Positions 44,790-53,427 of a stretch of 64,000 nt of DNA are shown in pieces. The DNA is taken from the NCBI GenBank assembly GCA_003223215.1, contig QHYH01000102.1, positions 38,664-102,663 of the forward strand. Direction: 5' to 3'. How positions within the stretch are numbered: the stretch's first letter is position 1; the number at the start of each line of letters is the position of its first letter. The notes beneath the pieces are model-generated. The model was not told the DNA's origin, did not search any database, and saw nothing but the letters and a program-made list of their open reading frames with translations. The position numbers and the translations under genes were made by a program. This DNA comes from Acidobacteriota bacterium (GTDB lineage: Bacteria; Acidobacteriota; Terriglobia; Acidiferrales; UBA7541).

Positions 44790-44837
44790 TTGTGACTTGT
44801 CACCCCGGCAGCTTGCCCGTTTTTCGAGTTCCCCACA

Positions 44838-45980
44838 CTAGCGATCCACTTCTCCCAAAACAATGTCGAGCGTTCCGATGATCGCCACGACGTCGGCCAC
44901 CAGGTGTCCCTTCACCATGTGGTCAAACGACTGCAGATTCACGAACGACGGTGGCCGGATGCGTACGCGATACGGCTGCACCGTTCCGTCGCTAATCACG
45001 TAGTAGCCCAACTCGCCCTTGGGCGCTTCGATGGAATGGTAGACTTCGCCCGGGGGCGGCTTCAGCACTTTGCCAACTTTTGCCATGATCGGCCCGGCGG
45101 GAATGTTTTCAATCGCCTGCAGACAAATCAACCGCGACTGCCGCATCTCTTCCATGCGCACCATATACCGGTCGTAGGTATCTCCCGTGGCGCCGACGGG
45201 GATTTCAAATTTGTACTGATCGTAGGCGGCGTAGGGCATCGCTTTGCGAATGTCCCACTTCACGCCGCTGGCCCGCAGCACGGGGCCGGTTGCACCCAAG
45301 GCGATAGCGTCGGCGGCCTGCAAAATCCCCACGCCTTTGGTGCGGCCCAACCAGATGCGGTTTTGCGTTAGCAGGTCTTCGTAATCCTTGATGCGCGGCT
45401 CGAAGGCTTTGCAAAAGCGCTCGACGTCTTTTTCCAGTGTGTCGTGCGCCTCATATTGCAGCCCGCCAATGCGAAACGCGTGCGTGGTCAGACGCGCTCC
45501 GCAATATTTTTCGAAAATTTTCAGGATCTCTTCCCGCTCGCGGAAGCAATAGAAGAGCGGTGTGAGCGCCCCGATGTCGAGCGCGTGCGTCCCGAGCCAC
45601 AGGAGGTGGCTGGCAATCCGCTGCAGCTCCGTCAGGATGGTGCGAATCACACGCGCGCGCGGCGGCGCCTCCACCATCAGCAATTTCTCGACGGCTTCGC
45701 AGTAACCCAGGCCGTTGCTGACCGCAGCGACGTAATCCATGCGGTCGACATACGGCGCGAACTGCTGATAAGTACGGTTTTCGGCGATTTTCTCTACGCC
45801 CCGATGCAGGTAGCCAATCAGGCACTCGGAGCCGATCACGCGCTCGCCGTCGAGTTTGAGCTTCACGCGCAGCACGCCGTGCGTGGACGGGTGCTGCGGC
45901 CCCATGTTCAGGATGAGTTCGTCCGCGCCCAGCAGCGTTTGCTGCTTCTCTCCGGTTCCCGCGATGGTGTTGCTAGCCAT
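44838..45980 (-). CDS. nuoD: NADH-quinone oxidoreductase subunit D, copy 2
   Basis: A 380-residue 49-kDa-type subunit. [60 protein letters not shown] and [20 protein letters not shown] then [13 protein letters not shown] are diagnostic. The variant GYLHRGVEK (Arg) resembles mainstream bacterial NuoD, whereas copy 1 reads GYLHTGIEK. It follows nuoC copy 2 by 20 bases. Confidence 0.94.
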   Translation of the reverse strand: MASNTIAGTGEKQQTLLGADELILNMGPQHPSTHGVLRVKLKLDGERVIGSECLIGYLHRGVEKIAENRTYQQFAPYVDRMDYVAAVSNGLGYCEAVEKLLMVEAPPRARVIRTILTELQRIASHLLWLGTHALDIGALTPLFYCFREREEILKIFEKYCGARLTTHAFRIGGLQYEAHDTLEKDVERFCKAFEPRIKDYEDLLTQNRIWLGRTKGVGILQAADAIALGATGPVLRASGVKWDIRKAMPYAAYDQYKFEIPVGATGDTYDRYMVRMEEMRQSRLICLQAIENIPAGPIMAKVGKVLKPPPGEVYHSIEAPKGELGYYVISDGTVQPYRVRIRPPSFVNLQSFDHMVKGHLVADVVAIIGTLDIVLGEVDR

Positions 45981-46000
45981 GCCCGTTTATTGCCCGCCCG

Positions 46001-46675
46001 TCATTGCCCGCTTTCAATGCCCAGGTTTTCTTTCACCCAGCTGGTGTCCTGCTCGATGATGTCGTAGTCCTTCCGGAGCGGATAACCTTGCCACTCGTCG
46101 GGCAAAAGAATGCGCGTCAGATTGGGATGTCCAGCAAAAATGATCCCAAACATGTCGAACGCTTCACGCTCGAGCCAATTGGCTGTTGGCCAAACCCCGG
46201 CAACGCTGGGGACCTGTTCGCCATCGCCAGCCCTGGCCTTCACGCGCAAGCGTTCATTCTTTGCAAACGAATAAAGATTGAGCACTACGTCGAAGCGCTT
46301 CTCGCGCCTGGGCCAATCCACTGCCGTCAGGTCGGAAAGCAGGTCGAACTTTTCTTCGTCGCGCAAATACTGTGCGACTTCCGCCAGCCGCCCGCATTCC
46401 ACCGTCAGAATCGCTTGCTTGCGGTCTTCGATCGCTTCCAGGAGCGCCGCTGCAAACTTGGCGCGAACTCGCCCGACCAGTTCATTGTTCAGCGGCGTCT
46501 GCAGCTGCACGGGAGGCTTCGGTGGCGGAGGCGCGGCAGGTTTCGGCGGTGCCGCAGCCGGCGGTGCCGCGGCGGGGGCCTTCGCTGGGGGGGTGGATGT
46601 GGGAGCGGAGCTGCCTGCGGGCTTGTCGCCCGCGGGCACGCCGGAAGGCTGTTGTTCCTTGGGTTCGTCGGCCAT
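46001..46675 (-). CDS. nuoC: NADH-quinone oxidoreductase subunit C, copy 2, with Pro/Ala-rich extension
   Basis: The 224-residue product begins with about 58 residues of low-complexity Pro/Ala/Lys sequence ([20 protein letters not shown]). The 30-kDa domain follows, with [20 protein letters not shown] then [20 protein letters not shown]. The extension is absent from copy 1 and probably disordered. A promoter-like pair lies upstream in the 177-base gap where nuoB would normally be. Confidence 0.9.
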   Translation of the reverse strand: MADEPKEQQPSGVPAGDKPAGSSAPTSTPPAKAPAAAPPAAAPPKPAAPPPPKPPVQLQTPLNNELVGRVRAKFAAALLEAIEDRKQAILTVECGRLAEVAQYLRDEEKFDLLSDLTAVDWPRREKRFDVVLNLYSFAKNERLRVKARAGDGEQVPSVAGVWPTANWLEREAFDMFGIIFAGHPNLTRILLPDEWQGYPLRKDYDIIEQDTSWVKENLGIESGQ

Positions 46676-46768
46676 AGACCCTGAGTAATTGCGGCTCCGG
46701 CCCCTCCGCGAGCTGAAGTGCTAAGATGCCCACTCGTCGAAGAAAGGCCCGCGTGTCAAACGCGCGCG

Positions 46769-46797
46769 TTTCTAACACACGGCAAAAAACTAGTCAA
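46769..46797 (-). promoter_or_regulatory. Possible internal promoter before nuoC copy 2
   Basis: On the minus strand, TTGACT (46792-46797) and TAGAAA (46769-46774) are 17 bp apart, in the gap between nuoA and nuoC. It would allow expression of nuoC-to-atpE apart from nuoA. Sequence match only. Confidence 0.35.
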
Positions 46798-46852
46798 CGA
46801 CAAGAACTTGGAATGCAAATCGGCAGCGCCCGAGCACATGCGCCTTCCGGCA

Positions 46853-47227
46853 TCAAGCCCACTCGAGCGCGCCTTTCTTGTACAACCACACGTACCCGAT
46901 TAGCAGAATCCCGAGGAACACGCACATGGAGACCAGCGCGAACAGCCCCATGTGGGTCAGCACCCACCCGCGGTACAAAATCGCCCAGGGAAACAGGAAC
47001 ATCGTCTCGACATCGAAGACGACAAATAACATGGCGATGATGTAAAACCGAACGGAGTATCGTCCACGCGCATGGCTCTCCGGTGCAATCCCGCATTCGT
47101 AAGGCTGCAGCTTCGGTCCGTAGGAGGTGGACGCCGGCCGGATGAGCTTGGCAAGAATGAGCGTCACCGCGGGAAACGCCACGACGAGCGCCGCATAGAT
47201 CAGGACTGGAAGATATGCTCTGGGCAC
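46853..47227 (-). CDS. nuoA: NADH-quinone oxidoreductase subunit A, copy 2
   Basis: GTG 47227 is preceded by GAGGAG, giving 124 residues. PYECGIAPESHARGRYSVRF, YIIAMLFVVFDVETMFLFPW and LYKKGALEW are diagnostic, with three membrane helices. It opens the minus-strand complex I set, 51 bases after proC. No nuoB follows: the next 177 bases hold no homologous frame. Confidence 0.92.
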   Translation of the reverse strand: MPRAYLPVLIYAALVVAFPAVTLILAKLIRPASTSYGPKLQPYECGIAPESHARGRYSVRFYIIAMLFVVFDVETMFLFPWAILYRGWVLTHMGLFALVSMCVFLGILLIGYVWLYKKGALEWA

Positions 47228-47278
47228 GTTCTCCTCATGCGCAGCATCCTATCACTAATTTCGATTCTTGGGAGTTGC

Positions 47279-48106
47279 TTACTTCTCGAAAAGCAGTTCG
47301 CCGGCGCGGCTGGTGGCTTTCACGACGGCTTTGATCAGCGTCACGCGTAGCTTGCCCTCTTCCAGTTCGAGTATTCCATCGATGGTGCAGCCTGCAGGGG
47401 TCGTGACTGCGTCCTTCAGGAGCGCCGGGTGATCCCCGGTTTCCAACACCACGCTCGCCGCCCCTTTCATGGTCTGCGCTGCCAGCAAGGTCGCCACATC
47501 CCGCGGCAAGCCCACCTTGACGCCGGCTTCCGCAAGCGATTCAAGGATGATGTAAGCGAACGCAGGGCCGCTTGCGGAAAGCCCCGTGACCGCGTCCATA
47601 TTCTTTTCGTCCACCACTACGGTGCGCCCCACGGCGTTAAACATGGCTCGCGCTGTCTCCAGGTGCTCCGCTCCGGCATGGGCGCCGCGGCAAATCCCCG
47701 TCATGCCACAACCGACGGCCGAAGGCGTATTCGGCATCACGCGCACCGCGGGAACCTTCTTACCGAGATGTTCCTCGATGTAAGTGGTGGGCACAGAAGC
47801 CGCTACGGAAATCACCAATGTTTTCTCATTCAACTCCGGCGCAATTTCGTTCAATACCTCGGCGACTACTTTCGGCTTGACGCACAGCAACACAATGTCC
47901 GCGCCCGGCACCGCTTTGCGGTTCTCGGTCATCACCTGCACGCCAAGCTCTTTGGATAGCGCGGCAGCCTTTTCCGCGTGTGACACCGTCGCAGTCACGC
48001 GCTTCGGCGCGAAGAGCTCCTGCTTCAGGTACGCCCGCAGCAAGATGCCGCCCAATTTCCCGGCTCCCAAAACCGCCAGTTTCTTATCGGAAAGTTTTTG
48101 GGTCAT
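47279..48106 (-). CDS. proC: Pyrroline-5-carboxylate reductase
   Basis: The 275-residue enzyme reduces pyrroline-5-carboxylate to proline with NAD(P)H. KLAVLGAGKLGGILLRAYLK is the Rossmann loop, VLLCVKPKVVAEVLNEIAPE the cofactor region, RVMPNTPSAVGCGMTGICRG and the C-terminal dimer segment LKDAVTTPAGCTIDGILELE (with DAVTTPAG) are diagnostic. It lies 72 bases after mog and 51 bases before nuoA copy 2 on the same strand. Confidence 0.93.
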   Translation of the reverse strand: MTQKLSDKKLAVLGAGKLGGILLRAYLKQELFAPKRVTATVSHAEKAAALSKELGVQVMTENRKAVPGADIVLLCVKPKVVAEVLNEIAPELNEKTLVISVAASVPTTYIEEHLGKKVPAVRVMPNTPSAVGCGMTGICRGAHAGAEHLETARAMFNAVGRTVVVDEKNMDAVTGLSASGPAFAYIILESLAEAGVKVGLPRDVATLLAAQTMKGAASVVLETGDHPALLKDAVTTPAGCTIDGILELEEGKLRVTLIKAVVKATSRAGELLFEK

Positions 48107-48178
48107 GATTCAACATTCTTGACTTGATTCGATAATCGGTCAACCGAAGATTCGCGTATTCGCAAGAATTTGTGGACC

Positions 48179-48655
48179 TTAATCGTGTCGGGCGCCGTGA
48201 AGAACCTTTACGGCGTGGGGCAATAGGTGCGCTACGGCATCAAGCGACTCCGCGGCCCCTTTGGGGCTTCCCGGCAGGTTGACGATGAGCGTCTTGTTCC
48301 TCACCGCTGCCGTGCCGCGCGAAAGCACGGCCGTTGGGGTATGCTCCAGCCCCTTGCGGCGCATCTGTTCGGAGATTCCCGGCACAATCCGGTCAGCAAC
48401 CGCCTGCGTCGCCTCGGGGGTATTGTCCCGCGGCCCGATGCCCGTTCCTCCGGTGGTGAGCAAAACATCCACGCGCCCTGAGTCTGCCAGCGACCGCAAT
48501 TGTTCGCGAATCCCGGCGGGGTCGTCTGAAATCTGCGATGCCACGGTGACTTCCCAACCTAGCCCGCGGCAGGCGGCCACAACGGCCGGACCGGAACGGT
48601 CTTCGCGCTCGCCTTTGGCCACGCTATCGCTAATGGTGAGAACCCCTACGCGCAT
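48179..48655 (-). CDS. mog: Molybdopterin adenylyltransferase (MogA/MoaB type)
   Basis: ATG 48655 gives 158 residues; a TTG at 48691 would overlap the upstream gene. MRVGVLTISDSVAKGEREDR then SGPAV, VDVLLTTGGTGIGPRDNTPE and LIVNLPGSPKGAAESLDAVA are the MoCF-fold signatures that bind molybdopterin and ATP. It adenylates molybdopterin before metal insertion by MoeA. It ends the moeA-moaC-regulator-mog run. Confidence 0.9.
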   Translation of the reverse strand: MRVGVLTISDSVAKGEREDRSGPAVVAACRGLGWEVTVASQISDDPAGIREQLRSLADSGRVDVLLTTGGTGIGPRDNTPEATQAVADRIVPGISEQMRRKGLEHTPTAVLSRGTAAVRNKTLIVNLPGSPKGAAESLDAVAHLLPHAVKVLHGARHD

Positions 48656-48677
48656 GAGGAGGGCTTCTAGTCTGGCG

Positions 48678-49442
48678 TCAGGGCGTGGCAACGGGGTCCT
48701 GGTCGCGATTGGCTTCGTCCATCAGCCGCATCGCTTCCATCAGCAGTCCCGTAGTGTTCTTGGTCGTGGTCGTGCGCTTCGAGGCGTTGGCCGCGTTGAA
48801 GTCGATCTCAAACTCTCCCGCGGTCCATAACACAATCTTATAAACCGCGTCATCGCCTTCCACTTTGCCGACTTTCGCATCGCGGCACTGGCCGCCGGCA
48901 AAGTAAAGCTCACCTTGGACACCGTTGTTGCGCACAGTCAAGCGGCAGGATTTTTGCCCCATTTCCAACGATTGCATTAGGTCGATCATGCTCATCTCTT
49001 CCAGCCGTCCCTGGATGACACCCGGGCGCGAAGCGCTCTTTTGCAGCTTTTCCAGGTGCAAGCGATCAATCACTTTCTTCGCAATTCTCACGAGATCCTT
49101 GACCAGGAACGGTTTGGTGATGAAATCCTCGACGCCGTCCACTAACGGCCTCAAACGTTCCTCAATGTCCGGGCGGCTGGCCATAAACAAAAAGGGAATG
49201 TGCCGCGTTGTATCGCGCGCGCGCAGCTTCTCAAAAAGTTGTCTCCCGTCCAGCACCGGCATTTTGTAATCGCAAAGAATCACATCCGGCGGAGAGTCAA
49301 CCACCTTGAGCAAGGCGTCCGCGCCATCCTTGCACACCTCCACTAGACAAAAAGGATCAAGTCCTTTGACAATCAAATCGCGCACCAGCGGATTGTCCTC
49401 CGCCAGCAGCAATCTGACCGATTTGGCGATCGAAGTGGTCAT
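48678..49442 (-). CDS. Response regulator with DUF4388 output domain
   Basis: The 254-residue protein has a receiver (E15/D16 acidic pair, phospho-acceptor D58 in VILCDYKMPVLDG, K110 in DFITKPF). The switch Thr/Ser that normally precedes Ala is Met87 (FLFMASRPD). From about residue 140 a DUF4388/PATAN-like domain follows: GVIQGRLEEMSMIDLMQSLE, then QKSCRLTVRNNG and GELYFAGGQCRDA. Such proteins work in phosphorelay or gliding/gene-control networks; no DNA-binding domain is visible. Its ATG overlaps the moaC stop (ATGA), embedding it in the molybdenum-cofactor operon. Confidence 0.85.
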   Translation of the reverse strand: MTTSIAKSVRLLLAEDNPLVRDLIVKGLDPFCLVEVCKDGADALLKVVDSPPDVILCDYKMPVLDGRQLFEKLRARDTTRHIPFLFMASRPDIEERLRPLVDGVEDFITKPFLVKDLVRIAKKVIDRLHLEKLQKSASRPGVIQGRLEEMSMIDLMQSLEMGQKSCRLTVRNNGVQGELYFAGGQCRDAKVGKVEGDDAVYKIVLWTAGEFEIDFNAANASKRTTTTKNTTGLLMEAMRLMDEANRDQDPVATP

Positions 49443-49933
49443 CGCCCGCGCCCCTGCCGAGCCCCCGCCCGGCGGTAGTCCCCGCTGTTTCCACCCGTTT
49501 TCTCGACGAGCACGATATCCTTGATTTCCATCCCTTTATCGAGGGCTTTGCACATGTCGTAAACCGTGAGGGCTGCGGCAGCCACGGCAACCAGTGCTTC
49601 CATTTCCACACCCGTCTGCGCCGCCGTCGTCACTGCGGATCGCACTTCCACGCCATTCTTGCACAGCCGTGCGGTCACATCAATGTGCGTGAGGGGCAGA
49701 GGATGACAAAGAGGTATCCACTCCGCCGTCCGCTTGGCCGCCGCGATTCCTGCGATCCGCGCCACCTCCAAGGGGTCGCCCTTGGGATTTTTCAGCCGGC
49801 GAACCGCGTCGACCACGCGCGGTTTCATCTTTACGAAACCCTGGGCTGATGCGGTTCGCGTGGTCACCGCTTTAGCCGACACATCGACCATCCGCACCGC
49901 GCCCTTTGCGCCGTAGTGGGAGAGCTTGGCCAT
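49439..49933 (-). CDS. moaC: Cyclic pyranopterin monophosphate synthase
   Basis: From ATG 49933 the product is 164 residues; codons upstream lie inside moe[41 protein letters not shown] and [20 protein letters not shown] then [20 protein letters not shown] are the MoaC core, including the His and Lys residues of the active site. It performs the second step of cofactor synthesis. The neighbouring genes are moeA upstream and the response regulator downstream (ATGA overlap). Confidence 0.93.
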   Translation of the reverse strand: MAKLSHYGAKGAVRMVDVSAKAVTTRTASAQGFVKMKPRVVDAVRRLKNPKGDPLEVARIAGIAAAKRTAEWIPLCHPLPLTHIDVTARLCKNGVEVRSAVTTAAQTGVEMEALVAVAAAALTVYDMCKALDKGMEIKDIVLVEKTGGNSGDYRRAGARQGRGR

Positions 49934-49941
49934 CTCCTCGT

Positions 49942-51153
49942 CTACACGACGTCCTTTCTTAGCAACACCGCAACACGCTCCCCCGCGGCAATCTCTTGGC
50001 CATCGGCGGGTACCAGGAGGAAGCAATTCGCTCCTGCCAGCGCCGCAATGTCACCCGACCCTTGCCATTTCAGGGCCTTTACTTCCGCTGTCGCGCCACG
50101 CCACTCGATGCGTGCCGGCAAAAAGTGGTCAAGGCCCGGCCTCTCGTTCAAGGCATCGGTCAGCCGCGCTTCCAGCAGCGCCAACGGACGGGCTTCCGCG
50201 CCGCTCAACAAATCGATCGCGGGAACCACAAACAATTGAAACGTGACCATCGTCGACACGGGATTCCCCGGCAGACCGAACACCGGCTTGTCCCGGCAAA
50301 TCGCAAATACCGCGGGCTTCCCCGGCCGAATGGCTACGGCATCGAAGAAAAACTCCGCGCCTAGCGCCTTCAGCACGCCTTCCACGAGATCGTACTTCCC
50401 CATCGAAACGCCGCCGGTCAGTACCAGCGCGTCTTCGCTTAAGCCGCGCTCGATTTTTTCTCCGAGGTCCTCGATGCGGTCCGCGGCATTCCCCAAAACC
50501 ACCGGCTCGCCTCCCGCAATTCGAACCTGCGCTGCGAGCGAGACGCTATTGCTGTTGCGAATCTGAAATGCTCCCGGTTGCTCATCGATGAGCACGACCT
50601 CGTCGCCGGTCGACAAAATCGCCACGCGAGGTCGTTTCGCGCACTGCAATTGCGTCGCTCCAACTTGCGCCGCCAGCGCCAACTCCGCAAACCCCAGACG
50701 CATTCCCGGCTTCAAGATGGTTTGCCCCGCTCGCGCCTCGCTTCCACGCGGCACAATGTTTTGCCCGGCCTGCGCCGCTCGTTCGAAGTGAACGAGATCG
50801 CCCGCCCGCTTGGTGTACTCGATCATCACCACGGCGTCCGCGCCCGGGGGCACCGCGGCGCCCGTCATGATCTGCACGCAGGTGCCGGCCGCCAGCGCCT
50901 CCCTAACCGTGTCCCCGGCTTTGATTTCTCCGGCGCACTCGAGCCGCGCCCCAGCCTGGACCTCTTTCGAACGCACGGCATAACCGTCGCGCGTGGAGCG
51001 GTCAAACGGCGGGTACTCGCGATCCGTCTTGACTTCTTCGGCCAGCACCAGTGCAAGTGCATCCCACACACTCACACTTGCGCTCGTGCGCGGGCCTCGC
51101 ATCTTTGCAACCTGTTCGATTACTCTTCGGCGTGCTTCTTCAAAGGTGAGCAT
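49942..51153 (-). CDS. moeA: Molybdopterin molybdotransferase
   Basis: ATG 51153 gives 403 residues (a GTG at 51198 would add 15). MLTFEEARRRVIEQVAK, PPFDRSTRDGYAVRS, GTCVQIMTGAAVPPGADAVV, VAILSTGDEVVLIDE, IRNSNSVSLAAQV, LVLTGGVSMGKYDLVEGVLK and VFGLPGNPVSTMVTFQLFVV cover all MoeA domains. It inserts molybdate into adenylated molybdopterin. It is first in the cofactor operon, 69 bases after purA. Confidence 0.93.
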   Translation of the reverse strand: MLTFEEARRRVIEQVAKMRGPRTSASVSVWDALALVLAEEVKTDREYPPFDRSTRDGYAVRSKEVQAGARLECAGEIKAGDTVREALAAGTCVQIMTGAAVPPGADAVVMIEYTKRAGDLVHFERAAQAGQNIVPRGSEARAGQTILKPGMRLGFAELALAAQVGATQLQCAKRPRVAILSTGDEVVLIDEQPGAFQIRNSNSVSLAAQVRIAGGEPVVLGNAADRIEDLGEKIERGLSEDALVLTGGVSMGKYDLVEGVLKALGAEFFFDAVAIRPGKPAVFAICRDKPVFGLPGNPVSTMVTFQLFVVPAIDLLSGAEARPLALLEARLTDALNERPGLDHFLPARIEWRGATAEVKALKWQGSGDIAALAGANCFLLVPADGQEIAAGERVAVLLRKDVV

Positions 51154-51222
51154 TCCAGGTTTACACAAGGCACCCGATAGAAAGGTGCCATCCGTCACGA
51201 GTCACAAATTACGAGTCTTCTC

Positions 51223-52521
51223 TCACAGCCATTTCGACAGCAATGTCCCTGCCGCCACAATCGTAGCGTCGCGATCGGGGCCCGTGGAAATCATGCCAAT
51301 TTCCACCTGCAGAAAATCGGAAATGAAACCCAAATACTCCAGCGCCGCTTTCGGCAGCCTTTCCCCGTCCTTGGCACCATAAGTCGGAACGCACCACCCC
51401 GGAAGCGTCTTGTATTCGGGAGTAACGTGCTCGTACTGTTCCGCGAGCGCAGGCATCTCTTTTAGTGCCTTCCCTTTGTATTTGTAGCCCACGCAAACCT
51501 GAATCTCACGCTGCGTGTCAAAAACGTCGAGCTTTGTGATCACGAGCGAATCAATCCCATTGATCATCTTCGCGTACCGCAGCACCTGCAAATCCAGCCA
51601 GCCGCAGCGCCTTGGCCGGCCGGTTACCGCACCAAATTCATTCCCGCGGTCGCGCACTTCCTTGGCATCCAGGTCGGGCATTTCCGTCGGAAACGGTCCT
51701 CCGCCCACCCGCGTGGTGTAGGCCTTGGAAACTCCCAGCACATGCCTGATTTTTGTCGGCGGCACGCCCACGCCCGTCGCTGCGCCGCCGGAGGTCGCGC
51801 TCGACGACGTCACAAAAGGATAGGTCCCGTGGTCGATGTCGAGCATAGTCCCTTGCGCGCCTTCGAACAGCACGGACTTCCCTTCGTCGAGTGCGCCGTT
51901 GACCAGTTCCGCCGTATCGCAGATGTAGCCGCGAATTTTTTCTCCTAGCTTCAGCGTTTCTTCCACTTCATGCGAAAAGTCAATGTCTGCTCCGTAGGCG
52001 CCCTTTGCTAGCCGGTTCTTTTCCGCCACCACCTGCGCGGCCTTCTTGCGAAACAGTTCGGGCTCCAGCAAGTCGCAAACGCGCAGCCCGCGACGAGCCA
52101 TCTTGTCTTCGTAGGCCGGGCCGATGCCGCGCGAGGTTGTGCCGATTTTGTTGGCGCCACGCGCTATTTCAGCCGCTTTATCCAGTTCTCGGTGGTAAGG
52201 AAAGATCAAGTGCGCACGATTGCTGATGTGCAACCGCCCGTTCACGTCCACGCCGGCGTTTGCAAGGGTTTCCATCTCGGCCACCAGCGCGGCAGGATCC
52301 ACCACCACGCCTGTGCCGATGACCGCGTGCCGCTGCGGCCGCAAAATTCCGCAGGGGATGAGCTGCAGCACGAAGCGGTCTTTTCCGATGATGACGGTGT
52401 GCCCCGCGTTGTGGCCTCCGGCAACGCGTGCAATGTAGTCGAACGAGCCGGACAGATAGTCTACGACCTTGCCCTTGCCCTCATCACCCCATTGCGCGCC
52501 TACCACCACAACGGATTTCAT
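51223..52521 (-). CDS. purA: Adenylosuccinate synthase
   Basis: The 432-residue enzyme couples GTP hydrolysis to IMP plus aspartate. VVVVGAQWGDEGKGKVVDYL (catalytic Asp and P-loop), GGHNAGHTVIIG (catalytic His), GTTSRGIGPAYEDKMARRGL, FEGAQGTMLDIDHGTYPFVT and TGRPRRCGWLDLQVLRYAKM are diagnostic. Length matches the family. A 260-base gap upstream contains no supported gene. Confidence 0.96.
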   Translation of the reverse strand: MKSVVVVGAQWGDEGKGKVVDYLSGSFDYIARVAGGHNAGHTVIIGKDRFVLQLIPCGILRPQRHAVIGTGVVVDPAALVAEMETLANAGVDVNGRLHISNRAHLIFPYHRELDKAAEIARGANKIGTTSRGIGPAYEDKMARRGLRVCDLLEPELFRKKAAQVVAEKNRLAKGAYGADIDFSHEVEETLKLGEKIRGYICDTAELVNGALDEGKSVLFEGAQGTMLDIDHGTYPFVTSSSATSGGAATGVGVPPTKIRHVLGVSKAYTTRVGGGPFPTEMPDLDAKEVRDRGNEFGAVTGRPRRCGWLDLQVLRYAKMINGIDSLVITKLDVFDTQREIQVCVGYKYKGKALKEMPALAEQYEHVTPEYKTLPGWCVPTYGAKDGERLPKAALEYLGFISDFLQVEIGMISTGPDRDATIVAAGTLLSKWL

Positions 52522-52781
52522 TCTTTTTCCTTGTTCTCACGCTTTCCCGGTTCGCCGGGCACAACAGCGCTCACCAGGCCGCACCCTTCCCTCTCCGCAA
52601 TGCCCTGAGAGGAATACGACTGGTGGGAAACGGCAGAAACAACAATTTAGAATCGTACGCTGGCCGGCGCGTCTGCGCAAGCGGCCCTTGACTTCAGCCG
52701 GCGGTACGACGGATCAGGCATGTCCGTTTGCATGATGCGAGATATTACCCCATTTAATTCACGGCAGAGTTGGAGCGGATT

Positions 52782-53381
52782 CTAGGAGCCGGGCCTCTGC
52801 CCGGAAAGGTCCTTGTAGCGGAAGCAGCTGACCAGATGATCGTTAACCATGCCGGTGGCCTGCATCAGCGCGTAGCAAATCGTCGAACCCACAAACCGGA
52901 ATCCGCGCTTCTGCAAGTCATTGCTTAACGCATCGGATTGCGGCGTCTTTGGCGGCACTTGCTTGTGCGTCTTCCAGGCGTTCTGCCTTGGCCGACCGTC
53001 CACAAATCGCCAGACGTAGCGGTCAAACGATCCAAATTCTTCCTGCACTTTCAGAAAGGCCCGTGCATTCCCGATGGCCGCATCGATTTTCAGCTTGTTG
53101 CGGATAATGCCTGCATCCCGCAATAGCTCCCGCACTTTCTTTCTGTCATACCGCCCCACCTTCTCGGGATCGAATCCGTCAAACACCTCCCGGTACCGCG
53201 CGCGTTTCCGTAAAATCGTGTCCCAGCTCAATCCCGCCTGCGCACCCTCCAGAATCAAAAACTCAAACCATTTCCTTTCGTCGTGGACCGGCACACCCCA
53301 ATCCGCGTCATGATAAGCGATGCTCAGCTCGTTTTGCGCCCAATGACAACGCACCAAATCGGTCTCGCTGGATTTCTTCAT
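52782..53381 (-). CDS. tag: DNA-3-methyladenine glycosylase I
   Basis: From ATG 53381 the product is 199 residues. RCHWAQNELSIAYHDADWGV carries the first zinc ligands and the aromatic pocket, FEFLILEGAQAGLSWDTILR and RKRARYREVFDGFDPEKVGR are the helix-hairpin core, and VNDHLVSCFRYKDL the C-terminal His/Cys ligands. It excises 3-methyladenine from DNA. The frame is open to 53453, overlapping the glycosyltransferase end, but those codons are not part of the family. Confidence 0.9.
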   Translation of the reverse strand: MKKSSETDLVRCHWAQNELSIAYHDADWGVPVHDERKWFEFLILEGAQAGLSWDTILRKRARYREVFDGFDPEKVGRYDRKKVRELLRDAGIIRNKLKIDAAIGNARAFLKVQEEFGSFDRYVWRFVDGRPRQNAWKTHKQVPPKTPQSDALSNDLQKRGFRFVGSTICYALMQATGMVNDHLVSCFRYKDLSGQRPGS

Positions 53382-53427
53382 TTGCTCGTTCTCTCGCAGA
53401 GGGTAAGAAAGGTAGCGCCGCCTCATC

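Noticed and set aside
46676..46852. Possible nuoB remnant between nuoA and nuoC of the second set
   Set aside because: No frame shows NuoB motifs (CCA.E or GTxT/PRQ-type segments); it looks like spacer with a promoter-like pair.
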